A stretch of DNA of 64,000 bases from Macrophomina tecta (GCA_024180945.1 JAKSGN010000037.1:1369501-1433500); one strand, 5' to 3'; positions 52,989 through 64,000 are shown, counted from the first letter of the stretch. Numbers and translations: made by a program. The notes: generated by a model not told the origin, from the letters alone.

Positions 52989-53064
52989 TAACTCTTAAAT
53001 TAAGTAACGTTAGCTTTCATTGCCACCATACTATATCTTTAGCAAATTCTAGGTGATTACATTA

Positions 53065-54913
53065 ACGTATCCCACAAGCGAGCGGACCACCCAAGCGAGC
53101 GGACCACCCCATCAACAAAACGCATCACCTTACTTTAATCATCTATGCCTCAACCAACGCGTCCTCAATCTAGTTCTTATGAAGCTAACCTATTCCTAGC
53201 ATCCCAAGCTATCGATCAAGGCCAAATTCAGACTAAGCGGGGCGCTGCAGCGACGTATAACGTCGCCCGAACTACGCTTAAACGACGACGCGACGGGATC
53301 CTTTCACGACACGATTGTACGCCTAATTCGCGAAAGCTTACCAATCTCGAGGAATCCGTAGTTATTCAACGTATCCTAGATCTAGATTCGCGAGGATTTC
53401 CCCCCCGACTACGTGCGGTTGAAGATATGGCTAATAAACTACTCGCCGACCGTGCCGGCGGTAAGGTTGGCAAGAACTGGCCTACTAACTTCGTAAACCG
53501 GACTCCTGAGCTAAAAACGCGTCTGAATCGCAAGTACGACTACCAGCGAGCGAAATGCGAGAATCCTGAGATTATTACGAAGTGGTTTGAGCTCGTGCAG
53601 AATACAATCGCGAAGTACGGGATCGTCGATTCTGACACCTATAACTTCGACGAAATCGGTTTCCTTATGGGCATGATTGCAGCTGGAATGGTTGTCACCG
53701 CCTCTGAACGACGCGGTCGACCAAAATCGGTTCAGCCAGGCAATCGCGAGTGGGTTACGGTGATCCAAGGAGTTAACGCGCAGGGCTGGTCTATCCCGCC
53801 GTTCGTGATCTTTAAAGGCCAGTATCACCTCTCCGCTTGGTATAGCGACGACATGCCACGCGATTGGGCCGTCGCATTAAGCGATAATGGTTGGACGACG
53901 AATGAGCTTGGTCTGCAGTGGCTGCAGCACTTCGAAAAGCACACGAAGGACCGCGTAACTGGAGCATACCGCCTTCTCATTCTTGACGGTCATGAGAGCC
54001 ACAATTCGGCCGAATTCGACGCGTTTTGCCAGGAACACAAGATTATCGCGCTCTGTATGCCTGCGCATTCGTCCCACCTCCTCCAGCCACTCGATGTCGG
54101 CTGTTTTGCGCTGCTCAAGAAGGCGTACGGAAAGCAGATCGAAGACTTAATACGGTCGCATATCAACCATATCACGAAACTCGAGTTTTTGCCATCATTT
54201 AAAGCGGCATTTGAAGCCGCTTTTACGAAGGAGTATATCATATCTGCATTCCGAGGCGCTGGATTAGTTCCATTCGATCCAGAAGCGGTGCTTTCGAAGC
54301 TTGATGTTAAAATTCGGACACCAACGCCTACCCTCCCAGAGGTCGCAAGTTGGGACTCCCAAACACCACACAACCCAGCCGAATTAGCGTCTCAAACTGA
54401 GCTTATTCGGGGCAAGATTGCAAGGCATCAGGGTAGCTCACCAACGCCGATTAATGACGCGTTTACTACCCTTATAAAGGGAGCTTCAATGATGGCGCAC
54501 GAGAACGCGCTTTTACGGGCCGAGGTCGCACACCTTCAAAAGGCAAATGAGGCCGCAACGGGACGCAAAAAACGCCAAAAGAAGCGTATTCAGAAGCGCG
54601 GGACGCTAACGATTCAAGCTGGGCAGGATTTAGTCGATAAAAATGCTGTTAACCAGCAGATCTCGACGGAAACGCGCGAAGGTGGTGCGCAATCGGATGG
54701 GCCTGCGACGAAGCGACGGCGATGTGGGCAATGCGGTGAGCCTGGTCACAACTCTCGCACATGTCAAAAAGATGCGCAAACTACTATAGAATAGGCTCTC
54801 TATTATAGATAGTTAATTATCCAAGGCGTTGTGGAGTTATTCGTACTTAAAGCGATTAAGCTTTGATGGGGTGGTCCGCTCGCTTGGGTGGTCCGCTCGC
54901 TTGTGGGATACGT
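53065..54913 (+). mobile_element. Pogo/Fot1-type element, complete, TA target
   Basis: 1849 bp between TA at 53063-53064 and 54914-54915. The left end ACGTATCCCACAAGCGAGCG and right end CGCTCGCTTGTGGGATACGT are perfect inverses. Two copies of AAGCGAGCGGACCACCC sit at each end, a good candidate transposase-binding site. Close relative of the decayed copy at 32184-34034. Confidence 0.95.
53145..54794 (+). CDS. Pogo/Fot1 (DDE_1) transposase (549 aa), open reading frame
   Basis: Starts MPQPTRPQSSSYEANLFLAS and ends at TAG 54792-54794. HTH (TKRGAAATYNVARTTLKRR), CENP-B-like domain (FPPRLRAVEDMANKLLADR, GKNWPTNFVNRTPELKT), DDE_1 domain with YNFDEIGFLMGM, LLILDGHESHNS and HSSHLLQPLDVGCFALLK, then CCHC kn. 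RRCGQCGEPGHNSRTC. The family-typical DETGF is DEIGF here (Thr to Ile), next to the first catalytic Asp, and CFALLK replaces CFAPLK. These changes could weaken activity. Otherwise full length with both terminal repeats. Confidence 0.9.
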   Translation: MPQPTRPQSSSYEANLFLASQAIDQGQIQTKRGAAATYNVARTTLKRRRDGILSRHDCTPNSRKLTNLEESVVIQRILDLDSRGFPPRLRAVEDMANKLLADRAGGKVGKNWPTNFVNRTPELKTRLNRKYDYQRAKCENPEIITKWFELVQNTIAKYGIVDSDTYNFDEIGFLMGMIAAGMVVTASERRGRPKSVQPGNREWVTVIQGVNAQGWSIPPFVIFKGQYHLSAWYSDDMPRDWAVALSDNGWTTNELGLQWLQHFEKHTKDRVTGAYRLLILDGHESHNSAEFDAFCQEHKIIALCMPAHSSHLLQPLDVGCFALLKKAYGKQIEDLIRSHINHITKLEFLPSFKAAFEAAFTKEYIISAFRGAGLVPFDPEAVLSKLDVKIRTPTPTLPEVASWDSQTPHNPAELASQTELIRGKIARHQGSSPTPINDAFTTLIKGASMMAHENALLRAEVAHLQKANEAATGRKKRQKKRIQKRGTLTIQAGQDLVDKNAVNQQISTETREGGAQSDGPATKRRRCGQCGEPGHNSRTCQKDAQTTIE

Positions 54914-54915
54914 TA

Positions 54916-55751
54916 ATTCAATTCGAAAAGAAAGTTGCGACAGACTGTTCCTTGTGCGGTTGCTTGTTTCGTTGAAACTTTTGTGACGTCATTAATCTTA
55001 TTTGGATTTCTCTTCACGGATTCAATTTTCTGACCTTGAATATTGGAGCAACGCAGGTGAAAACTCAGGCTTGTCTAGCTTCAGCCAAAGAGAGCTCCAA
55101 TAGTGCGACCGAAGACAGTCCCTAAGCCGTTATTTTCTGGGGCATGCCAGAATTCGAGTCCAGAGTACTGCGCAGCCTGGAAGCATTACCACCAATGGTT
55201 TGACAAATACGTATCTAACTAGATACGGTCTTCTCAACCAGAATCACCATAATGCAACCTCTTCTGGAAAATGAACGCGTTGTCCATTTTACGTAAGTCA
55301 ATAAAGTAATTTAAGAAATTCTTCAAATGGAATAAGTATACCTCACGGACTCGTTCTCAGACATAATTTATTACGTCCTTAACGACGTCATAATAATGAG
55401 CGATGGCTAGTAAATGCGCTTTTTGAAAGCACCCGACTATCCACCATATATGTATTTCTTTCCTGGGTTTTCCAAATTTATTTCCGTACGATCGGCCACC
55501 TTGAGCGACATTTTATAACGTCATGGACGTTGAGCAAAATCAGTTAGCCCTGCTGAGCGGAACAGAGCGCGTCAGCGGGAGTATAGGGCAAGGCGTAAAC
55601 TGCAAGGAGGACTGCCTCCACCAGCGAACAGAATGAGGGGCCGGCCAAGGAAAACTAGTACTGAGCCCCGGTCGCGAAAATACATATACTGACCGAGAAT
55701 TTAGAGAAACCCAGCAATTCGCCCAGCCTCAATCAGAACGCAGACTCTAAC
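54916..55751. other. No gene; remnant of a Tc1-like right end
   Basis: TTGAAACTTTTGTGACGTCA near 54972 recalls the Tc1 right end AAACTTTTGTCAGGTCACTG. The rest shows no ORF of note. Confidence 0.3.
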
Positions 55752-58712
55752 CAGAGTGTCCACCGTCCCGTCGGACGTCACGTTCGACGCCAAGAAACGT
55801 GACGTTAGCCGTCCCGTCCGTCGCTCTGGTTGGCTCGTCCCGTCCGTCGGTCGAGCTCTCGTCGACGCGTCGCGACGAGAGGGATAAGTGAATATTCTGG
55901 AGATATATTTTGGCGTAATTGCACCACCCCTAGAGCTTGCCGCCTATCTTAGCTGTAAGAAGTGATCTTTCTCTGCTCCTGCCCAGGGATGTAGATATGC
56001 AAACTATGCAAACACACCTAGCTCGGACCACCGCGAAAATTCCACCTATATCCTGGGTCTGACCATTCATCGAATTGCACACCACCAGGGGTCTCCGCGG
56101 CGCGATGGACCGCTTTATCGCCCCCAGGACCTCACGGCAAGAGATTTCTCCATCGTCCTCGCCTTCTACGTCGCCACCGCCAGCGCACTTAACGCCCGAA
56201 CCGACCGTAATTTTATATTCGATAGAGACTTCTACAACCTCCCACACCGTTCGCAATATTGATCTGGACAAGGTCCGCTATAACGGTAGACCGATTCCTC
56301 GTCTTTCCTACCGACAGAGGCATCGCTCAGTGGTCAATACGAGCCGTAAGCCGGCCTGGATATTCGACCACGGCGCTGATTGTGAAGCTGATGGTATTCG
56401 GTACTGGATCTGCCGATACTGCTACCATTCAAAACACTACAATATGGGAGTCTTTAAAGGGACTGGCACGGCCAACCAGGCCGATCACTTGGGCACCAAG
56501 CATGGCGTTTTTAACCTAGCTAACCTTCCTAGATCGTCGAATTCGCCTTCGCGCAGCGTTTCGTTAACACTAAGAAGCTTCTCGCTTGTAACGCCTTTCA
56601 GCGACGTCCAGTTTAAGTAAAGGTTCACCGACATAGTGATCAAGCTTGATCTGACTTTCAGACAAGCCGTTTCAGAGGAGCTGCGCGAATTGATTATAAT
56701 GGGCGGACCGGCAGCAAAGGCTATGCTCGCACAGAGCCCGTCGTGCATAAGCAAGTGGATTAAGCTCTCCTTTGAGGATCGGAGGGAGAAGGTGAAGCAG
56801 ATGGTCTCCCGGTCTCGGAGCAAGATCAATATTAGTACAGATATATGGACCGCCGACGAGGGCAACAAAAGGGCATACTGCGCAGTAAACGCTCACTTCG
56901 TCGACCACTCTGGCGCCCTCCGGACCGGCCTCCTTGCCTTTGGGCGTATTCTCGGCTCTCACAGTGGCGAGAATATCGCTCTAGTCCTTCTTCGCTGCTT
57001 CCAGCAGTATAACTGCACTGAGTCCATTGGTTATATTATATGCGACAATGCTGACAACAACGATACGGCGATTCGCGTACTGCAGGAAGATCTGCCTATC
57101 TTGTATCCCTCCTGTCGAGTGCGCTGTATTTGCCATATTATTAACCTTGTGGTAAAGGCGATTCTCTTCGGTCAGGGCGTGTTAAAGCTCGAGCAAAGTC
57201 TCCTTGGCAAAACTGACGACGACGCGGAAACGTTTATAATCTAGAGCAACGAGGGTGCAATCGGCAAGCTCTATAACATCTGCGTTTTCGTTAACCGCAA
57301 CGATTAACGGAGGACGGTATTTCAGGCCTTTTAGTCCCCCGAAGAGCGTGAGCTCGACGAGGATCACGACTTAGAAGGAGATACGATCTTCTACTACGTC
57401 CTCCTCGTTGATAGTGGCGTCCGCTGGCACTCGGTGTACTATATGATCAAGAGAGGTAAGAAGCTGACAGCCAGTAGGAACTTACGTCTCTAAACAAGCC
57501 GAGATCGCGTCCTATAACTGGAGTGCTCCTAATATAATCTAGGACAAGTTCCCTACTCTTTATAATAGTTAAGTGTTGACTGTATGCAGCTCTGAAACTT
57601 CGCAAGGCCATTGACTTGTACGTCGCCCGCTACGAGCCGAAGAATAACAAAGGATACGACATCCGCCGCGACGCCCTTACTGGCGACGATTGGGATGAGC
57701 TCCTGCAGTGCTTCCACCTTCTACGACCATTTAAGACTCTTACAAAGCACATGGAGGGCGCGGCGAATAAGCCAGGGATAGAGGGCTCACACGGTGCTAT
57801 CTGGGAGTCCTTGAGGTCTATGGATTTCATGTATAGCCACCTGAAGAAGACGGTTGATCATTTAGAGGGTTGTAAAGATACGGAAGAGTGGGACGTCTTC
57901 TCTAGCAGGGTGGATGCTGGCTGGCTCAAGCTCAATGAATACTACAGTCTCACGGACCAAAGCCTGGCCTACTGTGTGGCCCTGTTCCTCCATCCCAAGT
58001 ACCGCTTTGACTACTTTGAAGAGCAGTGGGCCGAGCACAAGGATTGGATTACGAAGGCGCGAACCATTATTCGCGAGACGTACGAGAGATACGAAAAGGG
58101 CTGGCTTCGCAAAGAGAAGGAGAAGGAGAAGGCCACACAGCCGAAGGAAGCAGAGGTGGAGCTGCCTGGTGGTACAGTCGACGAGGGCGACTTCGAGGCG
58201 TTTGGTAGGGTTACTGGTGCTGCATATCGGAGGAAGAAGCGTCGTATTGAAAGCCAACTTGATGCGTATATGAACGCAGGCGTTAGTGATGCTGATCAGC
58301 AGGTAGAGAGCCCTCTTAATTGGTGGCTCACTATCGGATCGGCCTGGCCAGTCCTGCAGCAAATGGCTCTCGACCACTTCAGCGTACCCGCCATGAGCAC
58401 TGACTGCGAAAGAGCCTTTAGGCTAAACGCATGGTTACGGAGGAGCGCAATCGTCTGAATGATGACACAATTGAGGCAGGGCAGTGCCAGAAGAACTGGC
58501 TGTTGAACGGGTTAGTGTAGCAAGTGGAGAAACGTTTTTCTCCAACACCGCGAACCCTTACGCCTTGCCTAATTGGGAGTGCTATAATGCTTACTAATTG
58601 CATCCCGTCGACGGGACCAATTGTCCCGTCCGTCGCCGTCCGTCGCGCCATCTGGTTCGTCCCGTCCGTCGCGAGGCCTGCGACGGCAACGGACGGGACG
58701 GTGGACTCGCTG
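55752..58712 (+). mobile_element. hAT-type element with GTCCCGTCCGTCG subterminal repeats, decayed
   Basis: The left end CAGAGTGTCCACCGTCCC and the reversed right end CAGCGAGTCCACCGTCCC share CAG(A/C)G(T/A)GTCCACCGTCCC. CGTCCCGTCCGTCG units occur several times inside each end (55820-55850; 58620-58690). No matching 8-bp duplication was found at these borders. The transposase inside is a different hAT lineage from the CAGGGTGG elements. Confidence 0.75.
56105..58520 (+). pseudogene. hAT transposase, several stops and frameshifts
   Basis: Starts MDRFIAPRTSRQEISPSSSP at 56105. BED finger (YWICRYCYHSKHYN, then NQADHLGTKHGVFN), TAA at 56619, then in a new frame NISTDIWTADEGNKRAYCAV, IGYIICDNADNNDTAIRVLQ and CICHIINLVVKAILFG. 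Stops follow around 57242-57560. From 57600 the C-terminal part is open: DDWDELLQCFHLLRPFKTLT, DAGWLKLNEYYSLTDQSLAY and MALDHFSVPAMSTDCERAF. Then a frameshift near 58425 hides the last motif (VTEERNRLNDDTIEAGQCQK), ending at TAG 58518-58520. Non-functional. Confidence 0.88.
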
Positions 58713-59241
58713 GAGCGGGGAAGCCATTGTACGCCCGGCAGGCCATCCAGGCCGAATACCCGTTTGGCCAGCCGCGGAAGACTGGGCCATTGTGCGCAAA
58801 CCCTAATCTGCAACCCTTTGAGCCGGGGAGACTTGGCATGTTGCGCCATGGATCCACATGCCTCATCATGGCTTGCAGAGTCCTGTTATCACCAATTTTC
58901 CCCTTCTGCTGTCCGCGCCGTTGGCAACTTGGCGGGCTGGCAGCGAGTCAGGCAACCCCCGGACGCCTTCCGCTGCGCCGCACAGGAACAAATTTCGATG
59001 ATGTCATAAGGTCAGCTTTATATTATTCGATACCAGACCCTGTCTGCCCTTTTTGGTTTCCGCCTAGCGGCAAACCCAAAAGATCTTCGTAATCTGCCAG
59101 ACTACGCGGGACCCCACTTCCCTCCCGGCATTCCATCTCTCAACAAAACCCTGCACGAAGCCCGCACTCTACTTAAGGCATTCGAGCTCCATATCTTCCC
59201 TCTCATCGTCGCCGCCACCCTCGTACGAGCATGTAGATACC
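58713..59241. other. Intergenic, nothing recognised
   Basis: Overlapping short frames without motifs. The right part is the probable promoter of the gene at 59242 (TTTATATTATTCG near 59020). Confidence 0.3.
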
Positions 59242-60597
59242 ATGACCTCTTCACCCAATCTCCCAAGGAGAGCGGAGGCCACGATGGAGGAACCATTAGG
59301 ACCGGAAGTGGAACACGAAGAAGAACTGGAGCGTAGGCGAGGATTATGGTGTCTATGCAGTACGTGGCGCGATGCTTCTATATATATTTCTGCTTCTAAC
59401 ACTGGAATAGGTGTTACCGAAAGCTGCCCGCACAGCGACAGCTCAATCGGCGATGATAGCCATTTGAAGCTTCCGCCGACGCGTCGAAGATCGGGCGAAT
59501 CGCCTGCCAACAGCATCGCATCGCATGTCGGCGAGCGGTTACCCTCGCTCACAAGGCGATGGGACCATATGACAGTGTCTATACTTTCTAAGGAAGACAC
59601 TTGCATGTCAACTGCACCTAAAGGCCGTCCTAGCCGGTCATCATCGCTGGCGGGTTCCATCCTACGTCCATCGTCTTTCAAACTCAGTGAGGACGAGCTT
59701 CCTCCTCGTCCTGCTCAGGCGTCTAGGGAGTACGAAGACGGGCCAACTCCCTCCTCGCCGGTCGACATTGCCACGACCGTCCCCGAACGGGAACCAATTG
59801 ACCGCGTGGCACTCGCGTCAACACCTCTCCTCCCGCCTCTGATAGTCAGCAATCGACCGCCGGAAGAAACATCCTGGCAGATAACCTCGCGCTCTCCTCC
59901 CGTTGTTGACTCCAATGTTACCTTTTCGGCGCTAAGCAGCCCTTTAGGAATCTCGGAGGCATCATTTGCCCAGACTCCGCCGTTATCTCTAAGGCCTCTT
60001 TTCGCCTCGTTCAGACGTGGGAGCCCCAACCACGTGGTACCGAGTTCGGACATCTCACCAATGACGATCGATGAGGACGACGAGCAGGACGAATGGTCGA
60101 CAAAGCTTGGACACTCCAATTTCAAGATTTACCCGGAGCCTTGTATGCCTGAGGTGTGCGATGTAGCCGCGTGCCGCGGACTATTCGCCCGGTGGGAGGA
60201 GGCACGTTGCAACTACGCTAAATACCTGGTTCGCACTGCGGAGCATTTCGGTATTACGTCAGAAACGTACAAGTTGACGGAGCAAAAATGGGCAGAGATC
60301 GATGCCCAATGGAAAAGGTGCCATGAAACAGCAGTTGCACGCGCAGCCAAAGCTGGCCTCGACCTGGCTGCCAGCCCAACACCCAGGGAGCCCCCGGCAT
60401 TGATGAAAGTGCCTTTGCTGAAAGACCCGAGAACGCGTGGCCAATTCCCCCCGCTTGGCGACGAGGATATCGTGGGCCCTATGGTCCAGGTCGCGACGAG
60501 GAACGTTCAGCGCCGTTCTCCCAAGAAGGCCGCGTGGGTGAAGTTCAACAATATCAAGTCTTCTAAGGCCATTTCTTGGGCATTGCGCACCAAATAG
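59242..60597 (+). CDS. Fungal-specific hypothetical protein (434 aa spliced, 451 unspliced)
   Basis: ATG 59242 (MTSSPNLPRRAEATMEEPLG), TAG 60595-60597. A probable 51-nt intron at 59360-59410 (gtacgt...cttctaacactggaatag) is a multiple of three, so both forms stay in frame; splicing removes a hydrophobic stretch unlike its surroundings. Residues about 30-300 are Ser/Pro-rich and probably disordered. The C-terminal 130 residues form a conserved domain: VCDVAACRGLFARWEEARCN, YAKYLVRTAEHFGITSETYK, then KDPRTRGQFPPLGDEDIVGP. I recall the latter part from several ascomycete hypothetical proteins. Function unknown. Basic ending (RNVQRRSPKKAAWVKF). Confidence 0.75.
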   Translation: MTSSPNLPRRAEATMEEPLGPEVEHEEELERRRGLWCLCSTWRDASIYISASNTGIGVTESCPHSDSSIGDDSHLKLPPTRRRSGESPANSIASHVGERLPSLTRRWDHMTVSILSKEDTCMSTAPKGRPSRSSSLAGSILRPSSFKLSEDELPPRPAQASREYEDGPTPSSPVDIATTVPEREPIDRVALASTPLLPPLIVSNRPPEETSWQITSRSPPVVDSNVTFSALSSPLGISEASFAQTPPLSLRPLFASFRRGSPNHVVPSSDISPMTIDEDDEQDEWSTKLGHSNFKIYPEPCMPEVCDVAACRGLFARWEEARCNYAKYLVRTAEHFGITSETYKLTEQKWAEIDAQWKRCHETAVARAAKAGLDLAASPTPREPPALMKVPLLKDPRTRGQFPPLGDEDIVGPMVQVATRNVQRRSPKKAAWVKFNNIKSSKAISWALRTK

Positions 60598-61155
60598 GCG
60601 TACGACCTCGAGATAACCCGCCATTCTTGGCAATCTTCAACAGTATTTTCGGGTTATATCTTTACTAATTACGACGCATACGACTTTTATAGAACTACTG
60701 TCCCAGAAGCTCAATAAATCAGGTAAAAGCATGCGCAGGTCTAGCTCCAAATTAAAAGCTACTGGCGTTTTGGATACGTATGCATACTTGCCCCACGTAC
60801 TAAACAGAATAGCGTAATCTACTACGTGCTCCAGCGATATGACGACAGTACATTTACCCAGTCCCTTAATTCCTCACTTAGATGTGTTTATCTTCAAAGC
60901 GTCTCTACACCTGTTGCGAGCCATATCTGCGGAGTAGACCACTCAGCCACTGAGCCTTTTTGCCAGCGCCCACCTACGTCCCAAATCGTATAACGTATAA
61001 TACCATCTCATCACGTTGCAAAGGCAAATGGGCACGCGGCCCACGTTTTCAAAGGGGGCGGCAGCGCTCACTGCACCTTCTTTATGGCATCCATGTCCAG
61101 GTCGCAGGGCGATTATCCTCACCATCAACCTAACAATGTGCTCCATCCGCTTGCT
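60598..61155. other. Intergenic between convergent genes
   Basis: 3' flanks of the plus-strand gene at 59242 and the minus-strand desaturase. No ORF or repeat of note. Confidence 0.4.
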
Positions 61156-62265
61156 CTACTTCTCCCGCTTCGATCGCACTATCTTAAGCTCCTCGCGGAA
61201 CAGCTCGTCGTCGGACTTGCGGTACGAGTCGCCGAGGCAGTCCCACAACGTTGTATATTGGCCATAGTTGTGGTTGAAGTAGAGACTGTGATTGAGCACT
61301 GTCAGAGAAAAGAGTCTTGGGCTAGGAAATGCTAGGATTGTTATGGATAACTTACTGGTGCTTAGTGTGGCATGCGGCGCCGATGATGATCGGGCTTTTG
61401 GCAAGATACCCGCCATCGCGTATCATGACGGTCCAAATGTTTACGAAAGCGAAGAGAAAGATATAAGCGAACTTCTGGAGTGGGAAGAAGAAGGGAAAAA
61501 TATGGTAGGGGAGCGAGTGGACATAGCCGTCAAGCGGGTGGAAGGCATGGCTGGCATACGGGCTCGGCATGATCCACTTGTGGTGCGGCTTGTGCAGGTG
61601 CTTGTACATCTTCGGATGGTGCAGGCACCGGTGGATCGAGTAGATGCAGAAGTCGGTGAAAATGATGAAGAAGGGGAATTGGATGATGTCGTACCAAACC
61701 CCCGGTCCGTCGGGAGTCGTGTCGTACATTTTACTGTAGCCGCGCACCTCGGCGACGAAGATAGGTGCGGTGAAGAAGGCAACGACGGGTATCGCAACCA
61801 TAGCCTGCGCAATCTCGAGTGATATCTGGTTGTTGAAGTATTTGGGGTGGGTGAAGGTGGTCTTGTCGAAGATGAAGACGTACGAGAAGGTCGCGCGCAT
61901 GAAGTAGATGACGACACCGAAGATCCTGTGATGGATTGCATTAATAGCTACGGAGCGTCCTCGATGCGCTCTCAATGCATGGCTAGCGCGTACCACGTGA
62001 TCAGGAACAGGGTCGTCAACTGCCTGTAGATGTTCTCTCTCCCCCACAGACTCATCCATACGTATTCTGACGCTTTAAACGAGAGGTACCGACTCGCGGG
62101 TTCCCATTGATACGTGCTTTGCGGTGCAGGCATCTCGACAATGTTTGAGCATGCGGCACTGGTGGAGGCGACCCTACCGAGATGGCTCACAGCGGGTAAA
62201 GGTAGGAGGATGGCGTATATATAATCAAAGATGTGGACGTCAACGCCCTCAAGCACGACGTCCAT
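61156..62265 (-). CDS. ERG3: C-5 sterol desaturase, Erg3-like (323 aa)
   Basis: Minus strand, exons 62265-61994, 61925-61356 and 61285-61156; introns of 68 and 70 nt. Starts MDVVLEGVDVHIFDYIYAIL. Membrane spans frame the fatty-acid-hydroxylase histidine boxes: SIHRCLHHPKMYKHLH (HRxLHH), KPHHKWIMPSPYASHAFHP (HKxxHxx type) and CHTKHH restored across the last splice site. For the last intron I used the acceptor TCACAG (61286-61291) because only it yields HTKHH followed by LYFNHNYGQYTTLWD. The enzyme introduces the C-5 double bond in ergosterol synthesis, with iron, O2 and cytochrome b5, in the ER. Slightly shorter than yeast Erg3; complete by the histidine boxes. One of possibly several paralogues. 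Confidence 0.9.
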
Positions 62266-64000
62266 GGCGAATGAGTGACAGCGGCGTGTTGCCCCTTTAG
62301 ATGAACGGCTTGGGAGCTCCGCAGCTGGTACTTACCTGGCCTGGGCCTCACACAGGAAGCAAAATCCTCAATCAGAGAAGAGGAGGGCGCTGTAGAACTC
62401 GGCGACGAGGACGACACTGTTTTCAGTTCCGAATCCTTCCCATACTTAAGCTTTACCGTGGAATCCTAGCTACCGCCGAAGGCAGCTGAGGCAAACCAAC
62501 AATTGGCTTGTTTAGTGGACCAAGGAAAGTGAAAGTGGCCTGACCTGGTTGTCTACATTTCACATTCTACCTATCCTCGCGGTGACCATAGTATCTTGTA
62601 GATCACCCCAAGCAGAATAGAGGTGCAATAAAAGAGTGGCTAGATAGAGGCTGATGAGATGTGGGACTCAAAAGAGCCGATTCAGGGCGTTGAGTTCTGG
62701 GCCGTGATATTCGGAACGGTTCTTGAAGAATGCTGCGCACGTGCTTATGGCTATGCCGATTGCTTCTATTGCGGGACGGTGAGGTTGTGCCAGAGACTGA
62801 GCGAGCTTTGGAAGTCGGCGTAAAACGACAAGCGCTTTGAGAGTTTGGCGCAGGCAAAGCAACCGCATGGCACGTGCACGGTCCTCGAAAGGGAAAGATT
62901 TACTACGGTCCTCTCGTCACAAACACGACTACACACGTTGATGCCTTGTGGCACCACGCGCGCGCGGAAAGCCGTGCCGGAAGGATTCGCACCCCTGTCA
63001 AGCCCCTCTCGCGTTCATTGGCGGAGCGCGCATTTTTCTGGCAGTCCTGTGTCGTGGTGGCACTGCTGTCCGGTTGCTCCGGAGTCGGTGGATTTCTCCT
63101 ATTCAGTACGTGGTATGTACGACTCAAGACCGAATTTGGCAGGGAAGCAGACCCACGCGGATGCTAGACCTGCGCTTTGCGCTTGAACGATGTCTGGGTC
63201 AAGCCATCGGCGACATACTGCCCGCAGGGGCTAGTTATATGATAATAATTGATGATAAGGGAGGATGAGCAGCTCACATGTCGTATTGCATGAAAGGTCG
63301 CGAAAGGGGTTACGAAAGCGCGATATCTGGCTGGCCGTCCGCTTCGGTAGAAGAGCAGCAATGCCAGCATCAGCAGCAGGCACAAGGTATGCCTTTATCG
63401 GCGACTTAAGTTTTCCCTTGCAGCATGACAATGCGCTAGCAGGCGCCCTACTGGTGCTCGCATCATGTCCGCGAGCTGAGGTGTGCGCTAGGCCGGGGCT
63501 TCAGAACAGCAAGGGCTGACTTGCAACCTGCGACCGTGCAGGCTGCGACAATAAGCGGGTGAAAATATCCCGGCCCCGCGGATGAAGGATACAGCAATCA
63601 TTTCCGTTTTGAGCTGATCAAGCGGTGCCAGCCAAGAGGCCCATCTGCAGAGTCGGCAGCTTGTTTCCAGCACTGTCTGCCACTTGTTTCAAGTACGACT
63701 TCTTCAAAGTTTTTCCGCTACGTCTAGGCCAATGGACGCGGGATCGATAGAGAATGTGCTGTGCGATTTGGGTTAATTCCTTTCCGAATCCACGCCCGTG
63801 GCGCTGCCACCTGGTCAAGAGTAAGAGCCGACCCAGCCGCAAGCTAACGAAGTAGAAACGGGCCAGATGTTGCCTCAATGCTAATCGCTAGGATAGAGTT
63901 TAGCGGCGGCAAGACCTAAGATCGGTCATTACATCTGCCCCTTTTCGTTTTCTGCGGATTCCCTTGGTGAGACCAATGGTGTGGGGGAGATAAGGGGTGG
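62266..64000. other. Right edge, no recognised gene
   Basis: 62266-62420 is the desaturase 5' flank. Beyond it, opposing 60-110 codon ORFs (for example 62845-63186 plus and 62603-62957 minus) carry no motif. No transposon terminus seen. Confidence 0.35.

Overview
The window looks like nuclear DNA of a filamentous ascomycete (Pezizomycotina); I cannot fix the class. Host genes carry short introns (41-106 nt) with GT...AG ends and CTAAC/CTGAC-like branch sites. They include an AA11-like copper LPMO, a Kha1-type K+/H+ antiporter, an Erg3-type C-5 sterol desaturase and several fungal-only hypothetical families. There are no bacterial features, no rRNA and no CRISPR.

Most of the window is a transposon graveyard that also holds apparently intact elements. 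Layout: 1-452 terminus of a TA-inserting DNA transposon with an inverted repeat; 666-1397 LPMO gene; 1830-2396 broken DUF3455 gene; 2480-4624 LINE gag fragment, hAT end and decayed Tc1; 5453-11682 small and hypothetical genes, one carrying a palindromic hAT MITE; 11683-15052 no recognisable gene; 15053-17911 a near-complete hAT element with an 8-bp target duplication and two lesions; 18135-28361 an accessory gene block (450-aa hypothetical gene, overlapping convergent gene, frameshifted kinase-like gene, double-chromodomain gene, 409-aa coiled-coil gene); 28362-34435 a LINE fragment split by an intact hAT element, followed by a decayed pogo element and a Tc1 tail; 34562-35566 an MDR oxidoreductase; 36336-45561 a nested pile of mariner-like fragment, full-length LINE decayed by substitutions, solo LTR, half a pogo, intact Tc1 and an inverted pogo end; 45978-48904 the antiporter; 49796-52988 solo LTR, LINE tail and intact pogo; 53065-54913 second intact pogo; 55752-58712 decayed hAT with GTCCCGTCCGTCG subterminal repeats; 59242-62265 hypothetical gene and sterol desaturase; 62266-64000 no recognisable gene.

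Four elements look able to encode full transposase: hAT at 29127-31960, Tc1 at 43163-44505, pogo at 51160-52988 and pogo at 53065-54913. Relatives of the same families sit beside them with nonsense mutations. The LINE at 36972-42092 keeps one reading frame for 5.1 kb, and eleven of its twelve in-frame stops are TAG. That is what CpA-to-TpA repeat-induced point mutation (RIP) predicts from CAG and TGG codons. Two insertion sites have flanks that do not rejoin into one ancestral sequence, which suggests ectopic recombination between copies. All functional calls come from reading the sequence; no database search was run.
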